This document shows, in pieces, positions 25,687 to 33,113 of a DNA stretch of 64,000 bases; the first letter of the stretch is position 1; every line of letters starts with the position of its first letter. A model generated the notes under the pieces. The model made no database searches and had not been told where the DNA came from. It saw nothing but the letters and a program-made list of their open reading frames with translations. Both the position numbers and the translations under genes were made by a program. The DNA is from an uncultured Sterolibacteriaceae bacterium (GTDB taxonomy: Bacteria > Pseudomonadota > Gammaproteobacteria > Burkholderiales > Rhodocyclaceae). The stretch lies in NCBI GenBank assembly GCA_937888595.1, contig CALARK010000020.1, forward strand, positions 248,001-312,000, read 5' to 3'.

Positions 25687-25917
25687 CTACTGTGACCCCA
25701 TCGAAGTGCTTGCCGGGTCCGGCTCGCGCATCAGGCGCAGGGCAATCCGGATTCCATAGATCATGTTGCCAAGGGCAAAACCGGCAAGGATCAATGCGAT
25801 GAACCAGGAGAACTCATGCGTCCTTAACAGGTAGGCAATGACGGTCGACAATCCGTTCAACAGAACGAAAATCCAGAATAACGGATTGCGGAACTGGAAC
25901 AGCCTACTGAGCCGCAT
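25687..25917 (-). CDS. Small two-helix membrane protein of unknown function
   Basis: A 76-residue protein with two predicted membrane helices (about 13-31 and 37-58) and a charged tail. The N-terminus (MRLSRLFQFRNPLFW) is basic, suggesting a cytoplasmic side. Its ATG at 25917 lies inside the end of the HugZ-like gene (14-base overlap), so the two genes are co-transcribed. No family recognised. A possible role as small inner-membrane partner of the upstream heme/flavin protein is inferred only from the overlap. Confidence 0.65.
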   Translation of the reverse strand: MRLSRLFQFRNPLFWIFVLLNGLSTVIAYLLRTHEFSWFIALILAGFALGNMIYGIRIALRLMREPDPASTSMGSQ

Positions 25918-26575
25918 CGGCCTTCACCGGCGGTTTGCTGGCCAGTTCCCTGCGCAGGCTGGTTAGCCAGGCTTCCGTGGTCACCGGACCGGTACTGAAG
26001 CGAATCCTGGCAGGTTCCCCATCGAGGGTGATGTCGGCACCGAAGGCATCGACGCCCCGCAGTTGGCAATCCCGACTGGGTTCCTGTTCATACCGGGCCA
26101 GCAGTTCCGCCTCCTCGGCGAGCGATATTACGGGGGCTTCGATCAGGCGAGCGCCCTCCAGCCAGCTGGCGTTGGCGAATCCCCCCACGGTCAGCACCCT
26201 GGCTGGCTCGAAGCGATGAAACTGGAAATCGCCCAATTTCAGGAAGCGCTCGGCATGCGGGTGGTAGCGCAAGTAACGGGCAACCAGCAGCGGATCGGCA
26301 TCGATGGGACGGACCTCGCCCATCAGGGAAACACGTGCCATTTCCCCTTCGCCGAACACCTTCGCAATCATCAGGCTGGCACGGGGATTCGCCGCCAGGT
26401 TGCGACTGTGCTCAGCCAATCCCGAGATCAGGATGACTGGCCGGTGATGATCGTCGGTGACGAAGGGTACGGCACTGGCAAAGGGAAATCCCCCGAGCGT
26501 GGTCGAGTGGGTCGCCAATGCGGCTTCCCGGACGGAATGCAGCAGGTCGATCAGGAGTTCGAGACGGGACAGCAT
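25904..26575 (-). CDS. HugZ-like FMN/heme-binding split-barrel protein
   Basis: A 223-residue protein of the pyridoxamine 5'-phosphate oxidase-like split-barrel superfamily, closest in layout to HugZ-type heme utilisation proteins. Residues about 20-60 (FPFASAVPFVTDDHHRPVIL and SGLAEHSRNLAANP) match the flavin/heme barrel. A C-terminal segment (about 150-210) resembles the DUF2470 extension typical of that group. Such proteins bind or degrade heme, or bind flavins. It is cytoplasmic, with no signal peptide. It overlaps a small membrane protein gene downstream. Heme degradation is not proven by sequence. Confidence 0.8.
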   Translation of the reverse strand: MLSRLELLIDLLHSVREAALATHSTTLGGFPFASAVPFVTDDHHRPVILISGLAEHSRNLAANPRASLMIAKVFGEGEMARVSLMGEVRPIDADPLLVARYLRYHPHAERFLKLGDFQFHRFEPARVLTVGGFANASWLEGARLIEAPVISLAEEAELLARYEQEPSRDCQLRGVDAFGADITLDGEPARIRFSTGPVTTEAWLTSLRRELASKPPVKADAAQ

Positions 26576-26632
26576 TGGATAATTCTAGCGAGACAGCAGA
26601 CACAGCCCCTGCCGTGTCGAAAACCCGCCGAC

Positions 26633-26920
26633 TTATGCCGACAGGCAGGATGCGAGTTTCCGGGAAGCGTCCCGATTCCCCACCATGACGGCAAGGATCT
26701 GGGACTCGCCAACACCAGACTTTGCCATCCAGGCACTGACGATGCCCATCTCGATCGGGCTCAGTGCTTCGAAGCCGGCGATGGCATGGGCGAAGCCGGT
26801 ATTGCCGGCCTGGACATGTCCGGTCAGGCGAAGTGCCAGGCGATGCAACGCAGCCCCGTCATGGTGATGGCCCGGGACGCACTGCGGATTGTTGGATACC
26901 AGTCGAAGATTCGCACTCAT
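26633..26920 (-). CDS. Hypothetical protein, 95 aa
   Basis: A plausible 95-residue gene on the same strand as its neighbours, starting at ATG 26920 with GAGAGG about 11 bases upstream. The N-terminal part is His-rich (PGHHHDGAALHRLALRL). The C-terminal half has an amphipathic, protein-like composition (LSPIEMGIVSAWMAKSGVGE). I recognise no family. An overlapping plus-strand frame exists but lacks a ribosome site. Coding status is moderately supported by composition and spacing only. Confidence 0.4.
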   Translation of the reverse strand: MSANLRLVSNNPQCVPGHHHDGAALHRLALRLTGHVQAGNTGFAHAIAGFEALSPIEMGIVSAWMAKSGVGESQILAVMVGNRDASRKLASCLSA

Positions 26921-26976
26921 GGCTGTCTATGCCTCTCGCTCAAATAACGGCTTGCCCGCAGCGAACATGAGTGCTT

Positions 26977-27135
26977 TCAATAGGCCGAGCGGCCCCAAAG
27001 CTCCAGCGGGGTACCCACCGACTTGCGCAGGGTGTCGCGCACTTTCGAGGCGGTGACAGGCAGCTTGAAGGTGATGGCGTGGGCGAATTGTTCTCCGGCC
27101 AGGCGGTAGAACCAGGTGCGGCGACGAACGATCAT
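26977..27135 (-). CDS. Small basic protein, 52 aa
   Basis: A 52-residue protein beginning MIVRRRTWFYRLAGEQFAHA, with 12 basic residues. The ATG at 27135 has a strong AAGGGAG seven bases upstream, which favours this start over a longer frame opening at 27186. The composition (VTASKVRDTLRKSVGTPLELWG) looks like a folded helical protein. No family recognised. The next 194 bases upstream hold no gene I can support; a weak remnant-like frame with IAELQAKLAAFHRSIAGL occurs there without a start. Confidence 0.55.
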   Translation of the reverse strand: MIVRRRTWFYRLAGEQFAHAITFKLPVTASKVRDTLRKSVGTPLELWGRSAY

Positions 27136-27329
27136 GATTGGCTCCCTTGTTTGTGGGTGATGCAAGGTGCAATACGCATAGGCCATGCCAGCAACTGCAT
27201 AACCAAGTCACTGCAATGAAACGTCATCATTGAACAGTCAGCCCGGCAATCGATCGGTGAAATGCGGCGAGTTTTGCCTGCAATTCGGCAATATCACCCT
27301 GCTTTTTTCATGCCACCCATGACGTTCGG

Positions 27330-27773
27330 TCATCGGCCGGCCAGGTAGCGCTCCAGTGCCCGGGCAAATTCGCGCTGGTCGCTGGCGCTGAAGGCTGAAG
27401 GTCCGCCCGTCTCGACGCCAGAGGAGCGCAACGTGTCCATGAAGTTGCGCAGGGTCAGGGCGGCGGCAATCGAACCGGCATCGTAGGCTTCCCCGCGTGG
27501 GGTGATGACCTGGGCGCCCTTGGCGATGACTTCAGAGGCCAGCGGAATATCTGCCGTGATGACCAGGTCTCCCGCCTGCACTCGCTGCACGATCTCGTTG
27601 TCGGCAACATCGAAACCCTTGGGTACCTGCAAGGAGCGAATGAAGGGAGACTTGGGAATGGCCAGCATCTGGTTGGCGACCAGAGTCAGCTCGGCCTGGG
27701 TGCGCGTCGCCGCCCGAAACAGGATTTCCTTGATCGTCTTCGGACAGGCATCGGCATCGACCCAGATGGACAT
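27330..27773 (-). CDS. yaiI: UPF0178/DUF188 family protein (YaiI)
   Basis: A 147-residue cytoplasmic protein of the UPF0178 (YaiI/YqxD) family, which has a PIN-like nuclease fold. The signature SIWVDADACPKTIKEIL opens the protein, followed by the conserved DIPLASEVIAKGAQVITPRGE and a C-terminal GGPSAFSASDQREFARALER. ATG 27773 is preferred to a TTG two codons upstream. The biochemical role is not established. It follows yceH by 16 bases on the same strand, so the two are probably co-transcribed. Confidence 0.9.
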   Translation of the reverse strand: MSIWVDADACPKTIKEILFRAATRTQAELTLVANQMLAIPKSPFIRSLQVPKGFDVADNEIVQRVQAGDLVITADIPLASEVIAKGAQVITPRGEAYDAGSIAAALTLRNFMDTLRSSGVETGGPSAFSASDQREFARALERYLAGR

Positions 27774-27789
27774 GGCCAATCTTGCCGGG

Positions 27790-28443
27790 TTATGTCAGGC
27801 CATGACGGGTCAATAGGGCCTTGAGTTCGGCCACCTCCGTCTCGAGTTGAGCCACCCGTTCCTCGAGCTGAACCGGGTGCGCATGTGCGGATGGCGAAAC
27901 GTCTTCGTGCGCACCAGCATCGCATCCTTCGACCTCACCGCCAAACCGGTGCGCATAGCGTGACTCACGCTTGCCCGGTTCCCTTGGCAGACGAACGACA
28001 AACGGTCCGTCTTCGCGTCGGGCCAACGTATCGAGCGACGCTTCCACTTCCGTGACATCCTTGAAGGGACATAGCCGACTGGCCCGGCTGCGCAGTTCGC
28101 CCGGCGTTTGCGGTCCGCGCAGCAGCAGTTCGCAAACGATCCCCAATTCCTGCGGGGAAAACTTCAGGGTTCCGTACTCCGTGTTGCAGAACCGGTGGCG
28201 GTACTTGGCGACGCGGCTGCCGTAGCCGGATTCCTCGCTGACCAGATATTTCTTGTTGAGTTCATCCAGTGTTTTCTGGACGGTGCTTTCATCCAATTCG
28301 AGGGCGGGATCACGGTTGCTTTTCTGGTTGCAGGCATTGGTCAAGGCATTCAGCGACAGCGGGTACTGCTCCGGGGTGGTGATTTCCTTCTCGATCAGGC
28401 AGCCGATGACGCGGGCTTCGTTCAGGGACAGTTCGATGGTCAT
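27790..28443 (-). CDS. yceH: YceH-family protein (DUF480)
   Basis: A 217-residue YceH/DUF480 protein: two tandem winged-helix domains and a C-terminal coiled coil. The family start ARVIGCLIEKEITTPEQYPL and the following SLNALTNACNQKSNR are unmistakable. The end (ERVAQLETEVAELKALL) forms the coiled coil. The winged helices suggest nucleic acid binding, but the function is unknown. The start ATG overlaps the stop of a small upstream gene (ATGA at 28440-28443), so translation is coupled. Confidence 0.92.
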   Translation of the reverse strand: MTIELSLNEARVIGCLIEKEITTPEQYPLSLNALTNACNQKSNRDPALELDESTVQKTLDELNKKYLVSEESGYGSRVAKYRHRFCNTEYGTLKFSPQELGIVCELLLRGPQTPGELRSRASRLCPFKDVTEVEASLDTLARREDGPFVVRLPREPGKRESRYAHRFGGEVEGCDAGAHEDVSPSAHAHPVQLEERVAQLETEVAELKALLTRHGLT

Positions 28444-28682
28444 GATTTCGTCCTATACTGCTTGAACACGGTCCGGGCATCTTCGTGGGCACGATCCTGA
28501 GTGCAGAGCTTCGGATTGTCGTCATGGCCGCTGAAGAATTCCTCTTCCTGCGCCTGCATCACCATGGCGATGGCGGCCTTGTCGCCAACATCGTACTTCT
28601 CGGTGATGAGCGTAGTGACTTCATCGAGGAAGGCTTCGTAGGTCATGTGCTTTGCCATGGGCTTTTTTCCAGTGGATTTCAT
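28440..28682 (-). CDS. Small hypothetical protein upstream of yceH
   Basis: An 80-residue acidic protein, starting at ATG 28682 with GGGAGAG upstream; an internal Met at codon 9 lacks a ribosome site. The sequence (AFLDEVTTLITEKYDVGDKA, then AIAMVMQAQEEEFFSGHDD) looks helical. No family recognised beyond its overlap with yceH. Its four-base overlap with yceH and strong ribosome site support it being real and first in the operon. Confidence 0.65.
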   Translation of the reverse strand: MKSTGKKPMAKHMTYEAFLDEVTTLITEKYDVGDKAAIAMVMQAQEEEFFSGHDDNPKLCTQDRAHEDARTVFKQYRTKS

Positions 28683-28820
28683 CGAACTCTCCCTGCTCCT
28701 TCCCGTCTGCAGATATTTCCATGGGTCGAGCGAGCGGCGCAGCGTCTAGCGGTGGAAACATTCCCGGCGCGAACCGGCAACGATGGCTAGCGGCGTCATA
28801 AGTTACGTCATCGGCGAACG

Positions 28821-28846
28821 AAAAAGCCGCCCGAAGGCGGCTTTTT
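28821..28846 (-). terminator. Terminator of tRNA-Val (bidirectional hairpin)
   Basis: GCCGCC (28826-28831), loop CGAA, GGCGGC (28836-28841), flanked by five A and five T. The perfect GC stem with U-runs on either strand fits an intrinsic terminator, 28 bases downstream of the tRNA gene on the minus strand. Confidence 0.85.
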
Positions 28847-28873
28847 CGTTACAGCAGATTTCCTACCAGAATT

Positions 28874-28950
28874 TGGTAGGCGCGATTGGACTCGAACCAA
28901 CGACCCCCACCATGTCAAGGTGGTGCTCTAACCAGCTGAGCTACGCGCCT
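28874..28950 (-). tRNA. tRNA-Val (anticodon GAC)
   Basis: A complete 77-base tRNA including an encoded CCA end. The acceptor stem is AGGCGCG/CGCGCCT and the D-arm GCTC..GAGC. The anticodon stem CCACC/GGTGG carries loop TTGACAT (anticodon GAC, valine), and the T-arm has TTCGAGT. No split or intron is seen. It sits between yceH and prpE, both on the same strand. Confidence 0.97.
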
Positions 28951-28998
28951 GAAGAGCCGCGCATTCTACATGAAAAGCGCGGCGCGTCCACATCGTTT

Positions 28999-30891
28999 TC
29001 AGCCCTTCAGAATGTTCCTGATCTGCTCCAGAGTAGACGGGTCATCAAGGGTGGTGAGGTCGCCGGGGTCACGGCCTTCGGCCAACGCCTGGATCGAACG
29101 GCGCAGCATCTTGCCGGAACGCGTCTTGGGCAGGCCGGAGACGAAATGCACGTGCTTCGGCCGCGCGATGGCGCCAAGGATGCTGTCGACGGTCTTCTTG
29201 ACCTCGGCCTCCAGCGCAGCGCGCAACTCCGGGGTGGCGATCCTCGCCGCATCCTTGACGACGGCGAAGGCCATCGGTTCCTGCCCCTTGAGCTGATCGT
29301 TCACACCCACCACAGCGACCTCGGCAATGGCCGAGTGCGCCTGCACCGCCTCCTCGATCTCGCGCGTGCCGAGGCGATGCCCTGCGACGTTGATCACGTC
29401 GTCGGTGCGGCCGAGGATGAAGTGATAGCCCTCATCGTCCTTGATGCCCCAGTCGAACGACGAATAGACCAGCGGCTCCTTGAACAGGCTGAAGTAGGTT
29501 TTGACGAAACGGTCGTCGTCGCCCCAGACAGTCGACAGGCAGCCCGGAGGCAGGGGCGGCACGACGCCGACGATACCCTTTTCATTGGCGCCGCACTCGG
29601 TCCCATCCTCGCGGAAGATCTTGAGGTTGTAACCGAATACCGGGAAACTCGGCGTGCCGAACTTGATCGGCGTGTCCTCGATGCCACGTACGGTGGATAG
29701 CATCGGCCAGCCCGTCTCGGTCTGCCAGTAGTTGTCGATCACCGGCAGTTTCAGTTCGCCCATGATCCACTCGTGCGTCGGCTGGTCGAGCGGTTCGCCG
29801 GCGAGGAACAAATGTTTCAGGCTCGAGAGATCGTATTTCTTGAGGAATGCCGGATCCTGCTTCTTCAGCACGCGGATCGCGGTCGGCGCCGAAAACATCA
29901 CGTTGACCTTGTACTTCTCCACGATCTGCCACCAGATGCCGGCATCGGGTCGGATCGGCGTACCTTCGTACATCACCGTCGCCATACCGGCGATCAGCGG
30001 ACCGTAGATGATGTAGCTGTGGCCCACCACCCAGCCGATGTCGGAGGTGGAAAACATCGTTTCGCCGGCGAAGCCAGTGAAAATATGCTTCATCGAGGAT
30101 GCCAGCGCGACGGCATATCCCCCGGTATCGCGTTGTACGCCCTTGGGTTTGCCAGTGGTACCGGAGGTATAGAGGATATAGGACGGCTCGGACGACTCCA
30201 TCCACTCGCAGGGTACGTCGGCATTCATGTGCTCGGAGCGCAACGCGGCATAATCGACGTCTCGTCCGGCAACCCTGTTGAAATCCTTGTCGAGGCCGCG
30301 ATCGACCATCAGCACTTTTTCCGGCTTGCACTGGGCAAGGTTGATGGCCTCGTCGAGCAGATGCTTATAGGGCACCGACTTGCCGCCGCGCATGCCGGCA
30401 TCGGACGAGACGATGAGCTTCGGCTTCGCATCGTCGATACGCGTCGCCAGCGAGCCGGAAGCGAAACCGCCGAATACGACGGAATGGATCGCCCCGATGC
30501 GCGCACAGGCGAGGATGGCGAAGGTTGCCTCGGCGATCATCGGCATGTAGACCAGCACGCGGTCGCCCTTCTTCACGCCGAGCGACAACATGATCGCAGC
30601 CATGCGCATCACCTCGCTCTTGAGTTCGGCGAAGCTGTAGATCTTCTCCTCGTTGGTCTCGGTCGAGATGTAGATCAGTGCCCGGTCGTTCGGACGCTGC
30701 GCGGCATGGCGATCCACCGCGTTGTGACACAGGTTGGTCCTGCCGCCAGAAAACCATTTGACGAACGGCGGCCGGCTGTAGTCGCAGATCGTCTGCGGAG
30801 GCGTCTGCCAATCGACCAGTTGCGCCTGCTCGGCCCAGAACCCATCCCGATCCTCGATCGACCGGCGGTGAAAATCGCTGTACTTCGTCAT
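28999..30891 (-). CDS. prpE: Propionate-CoA ligase (propionyl-CoA synthetase)
   Basis: A 630-residue acyl-CoA synthetase of the PrpE type, which converts propionate, ATP and CoA to propionyl-CoA. The adenylate motif YILYTSGTTGKPKGVQRDT (about 238-256), the LVYSSFDWGIKDDEGYH region, and the C-terminal catalytic lysine in KTRSGKMLRRS (Lys about 594, regulated by acetylation in relatives) are all present. The N-terminus (HRRSIEDRDGFWAEQAQLVDW) is PrpE-like rather than Acs-like. It follows an AcuI-type reductase by 29 bases, so the pair may handle acrylate or 3-hydroxypropionate as well as propionate. It has no prpBCD partner in the window. Confidence 0.93.
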   Translation of the reverse strand: MTKYSDFHRRSIEDRDGFWAEQAQLVDWQTPPQTICDYSRPPFVKWFSGGRTNLCHNAVDRHAAQRPNDRALIYISTETNEEKIYSFAELKSEVMRMAAIMLSLGVKKGDRVLVYMPMIAEATFAILACARIGAIHSVVFGGFASGSLATRIDDAKPKLIVSSDAGMRGGKSVPYKHLLDEAINLAQCKPEKVLMVDRGLDKDFNRVAGRDVDYAALRSEHMNADVPCEWMESSEPSYILYTSGTTGKPKGVQRDTGGYAVALASSMKHIFTGFAGETMFSTSDIGWVVGHSYIIYGPLIAGMATVMYEGTPIRPDAGIWWQIVEKYKVNVMFSAPTAIRVLKKQDPAFLKKYDLSSLKHLFLAGEPLDQPTHEWIMGELKLPVIDNYWQTETGWPMLSTVRGIEDTPIKFGTPSFPVFGYNLKIFREDGTECGANEKGIVGVVPPLPPGCLSTVWGDDDRFVKTYFSLFKEPLVYSSFDWGIKDDEGYHFILGRTDDVINVAGHRLGTREIEEAVQAHSAIAEVAVVGVNDQLKGQEPMAFAVVKDAARIATPELRAALEAEVKKTVDSILGAIARPKHVHFVSGLPKTRSGKMLRRSIQALAEGRDPGDLTTLDDPSTLEQIRNILKG

Positions 30892-30920
30892 TCTCTCGCT
30901 CCCTCAGACATGTTTGATGG

Positions 30921-31907
30921 TTATCCGATGCGCACGACGACACGTCCGGTGACGCGCGCCTGCAGAAAATCGTCGAATGCCGCCGGCAATTCATCGAAGG
31001 CGATCTCGCGTGCCTGCGCGATCACCCGTCCAGGCTTCCAGTCACCGGCCAGCCGCTGCCAGACGGCCGCCCGTTGCGGCATCGGGCAGTTCACCGAATC
31101 GATGCCGAGCAGTGAAGCGCCGCGCAGGATGAATGGGGCCACCGTCGTCTTGAGATCCATGCTGGCAGCAAGTCCGATGCTGGCGATCGTCCCGCCGACT
31201 TTCATGGTGCTGGCCATCCAGGCCAGCACATCGCCGCCCAGATTGTCGACAGCCCCTGCCCAGGTTTCCCGGCCGAGCGGCTTGATCTTCGAGAGCTCCA
31301 GATTGGAGCGCAGCATCACTTCGCTGGCTCCCAGCCCTTTGAGATACTCGGCAGCGTCCGCCTTGCCGGTCAGGGCATGCACCTCGTAGCCGGCTCTGGC
31401 GAGAATCTCCACGGCGATGCTGCCGACACCGCCGGTCGCACCGGAAACGACGACGGGACCGTTCCCCGTCTGCAGACCGTCATGCTCCATGCGGGCGACG
31501 GCTAGACCGGCGGTAAAGCCTGCCGTTCCGAGGGCCATCGCCTCACGCTGATCGAGGCCGGGAGGCAGCTTCAACACCCAGCGGGCGGGAATCCGTGCGA
31601 GTTCTGCAAAACCGCCATGATGCGCAACGCCGATATCGTAACTGGTCGCGAGCACGGCATCGCCCGGGGCGAAGTCCGGGCTGTCGCTCTTCACGACCGT
31701 GCCGGCAAGATCGATGCCGCCGATGCACGGAAAACGCCGGATGATGCGCCCCGCACCGGTTGCGGCGAGCGCGTCCTTGTAGTTGATGCCCGACCAGGCC
31801 ACCGCAATCGTGACCTCCCCGGCATCCAGCCGCGCCTCCTCCATCGCGACGAAACCGGCCGATATCTTGCCCTCGTCCTGCTCGATCAGGTATGCCTTGA
31901 ATGTCAC
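30921..31907 (-). CDS. acuI: Acrylyl-CoA reductase AcuI (YhdH/YhfP family)
   Basis: A 328-residue medium-chain dehydrogenase/reductase without the zinc site, of the YhdH/AcuI group. The N-terminal GroES-like fold (SGINYKDALAATGAGRIIR, then FPCIGGIDLAGTV) and the NADPH-binding GATGGVGSIAVEILARAGY (about 156-174) are diagnostic. AcuI reduces acryloyl-CoA to propionyl-CoA with NADPH. It starts at GTG 31907, with GGGGATC upstream. Together with prpE downstream it could detoxify acrylate: PrpE may activate acrylate and AcuI reduces the product. This pairing occurs in other Proteobacteria; physiological use here is inferred. Confidence 0.88.
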   Translation of the reverse strand: MTFKAYLIEQDEGKISAGFVAMEEARLDAGEVTIAVAWSGINYKDALAATGAGRIIRRFPCIGGIDLAGTVVKSDSPDFAPGDAVLATSYDIGVAHHGGFAELARIPARWVLKLPPGLDQREAMALGTAGFTAGLAVARMEHDGLQTGNGPVVVSGATGGVGSIAVEILARAGYEVHALTGKADAAEYLKGLGASEVMLRSNLELSKIKPLGRETWAGAVDNLGGDVLAWMASTMKVGGTIASIGLAASMDLKTTVAPFILRGASLLGIDSVNCPMPQRAAVWQRLAGDWKPGRVIAQAREIAFDELPAAFDDFLQARVTGRVVVRIG

Positions 31908-31999
31908 TTCGATCCCCGGAAAGATTGATGGCGGCGCCTGTTATTCGTGGAGATTATAGACAACTCAGCCTTGCTTATCCCTTACGAGAATCGATTCTT

Positions 32000-32027
32000 T
32001 TGAGAATCATTATCATTCTGATAGGAT
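32000..32027 (+). promoter_or_regulatory. Fur-regulated promoter of the iron-binding protein gene
   Basis: The Fur box TGAGAATCATTATCA (32001-32015) differs at one position from the 7-1-7 consensus. It lies in the spacer between TTGAGA (32000-32005) and TAGGAT (32022-32027), 16 bases apart, so Fur bound there would block RNA polymerase. Confidence 0.85.
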
Positions 32028-32060
32028 AACAGGACTCAACCCTCATCCAGGAGCCTTGCG

Positions 32061-33080
32061 ATGCAATTACGCAATTTGTTCATTCTCTCGGTGGCGACCT
32101 TCCTGGGCATCTCGACCGCGATGTCCCAGGAAAATGTGCTCAACCTCTATTCGTCGCGCCACTATCAGACCGACGAGGCGCTCTATGCCAATTTCACGAA
32201 ACAGACCGGCATCAGGATCAACCGCATCGAGGCGAAGGATGACGAACTGATCGAGCGCATCAAGAACGAGGGCGCACACAGCCCGGCCGACGTGTTCATT
32301 ACAGTCGACGCCTCCCGTCTCGCCAGAGCCGACGAACTCGGCTTCTTCGCACCGGTGAAATCGAAGGTGCTCGAAGAGCGCATTCCTGCGCATCTGCGTT
32401 CGTCCGAATGGTTCGCCTTCTCGACGCGCGCCCGCGTAATCGTGTACAACAAGGCCGCCGTCAAGCCCGGCGACATTCAGACCTATGCTGACCTCGCAAG
32501 CCCGAAAATGAAGGGACAAGTTTGCAGCCGCTCGGGCTCTCACCCCTACAATCTGTCCCTGCTCGCCTCCCTGGTGGCGCGCAACGGTGAGCAACAGACA
32601 GAGGAATGGGCGAAAGGCGTCGTCGCCAATTTCGCGCGCAAACCGAAGGGCGGCGACACGGACCAGATCAAGGCTGTCGCCGCCGGCGAATGCGGCGTGG
32701 CGATCTCCAACTCCTACTACTACGCACGGCTGATGCGCTCCTCGAAGCCCGAAGACCGCAAGGTCGTGGAGCGTACCAGCCTGATCTGGCCGGACCAGCA
32801 GTCCAACGGCGCACATGTCAACATCTCGGGGGCAGGCATGCTCAAGCACGCACCTCACAAGCAGGCGGCAGTGAAGTTCCTCGAATACCTCGCATCGGAC
32901 GACGCACAGCGCCATTTCGCGGACGGGAACAACGAGTGGCCGGCCGTGCCCGGCGTGAAGACCGACAACCCGGCACTGGCCGCGCTCGGCGACTTCAAGG
33001 CCGATACGCTGCCGATTCCGGACTATGCCAAACACGTGGCAACTGCGCAGAAGATCGCCGACCGCGCCGGCTGGAAGTAG
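32061..33080 (+). CDS. fbpA: Ferric iron ABC transporter, periplasmic binding protein (FbpA/FutA type)
   Basis: A 339-residue secreted substrate-binding protein. A signal peptide (about 1-22) precedes the class 1 ferric-binding fold. LNLYSSRHYQTDEALYANFT, ADVFITVDASRLARADELG and the tyrosine pair in ISNSYYYARLM (about 217-220), which ligate iron in this family, are clear. The start ATG has AGGAG upstream. It is preceded by a strong Fur box in its promoter, so expression should rise under iron limitation. The permease and ATPase genes lie nearby but in separate transcription units: fbpB is convergent, and fbpC runs the same way after it. Confidence 0.93.
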   Translation: MQLRNLFILSVATFLGISTAMSQENVLNLYSSRHYQTDEALYANFTKQTGIRINRIEAKDDELIERIKNEGAHSPADVFITVDASRLARADELGFFAPVKSKVLEERIPAHLRSSEWFAFSTRARVIVYNKAAVKPGDIQTYADLASPKMKGQVCSRSGSHPYNLSLLASLVARNGEQQTEEWAKGVVANFARKPKGGDTDQIKAVAAGECGVAISNSYYYARLMRSSKPEDRKVVERTSLIWPDQQSNGAHVNISGAGMLKHAPHKQAAVKFLEYLASDDAQRHFADGNNEWPAVPGVKTDNPALAALGDFKADTLPIPDYAKHVATAQKIADRAGWK

Positions 33081-33089
33081 GCTGAACCA

Positions 33090-33113
33090 AAAGTCGGCGC
33101 TGGCAGGACGGCG
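33090..33113 (+). repeat. Dispersed 24-bp repeat, copy 5 (between fbpA and fbpB)
   Basis: AAAGTCGGCGCTGG core with GCAGGACGGCG ending. It lies in the short convergent gap and ends exactly at the base before the fbpB stop codon. Confidence 0.85.

Noticed and set aside
27136..27329. Possible small gene with IAELQAKLAAFHRSIAGL
   Set aside because: The frame has a stop directly upstream and no start codon or ribosome site; at best a remnant.
31186..31206. Repeat-like CGTCCCGCCGACTTT in acuI
   Set aside because: It resembles the dispersed repeat with the middle missing, but the encoded KVGGTIAS is native to the reductase family, so chance similarity is the simpler reading.
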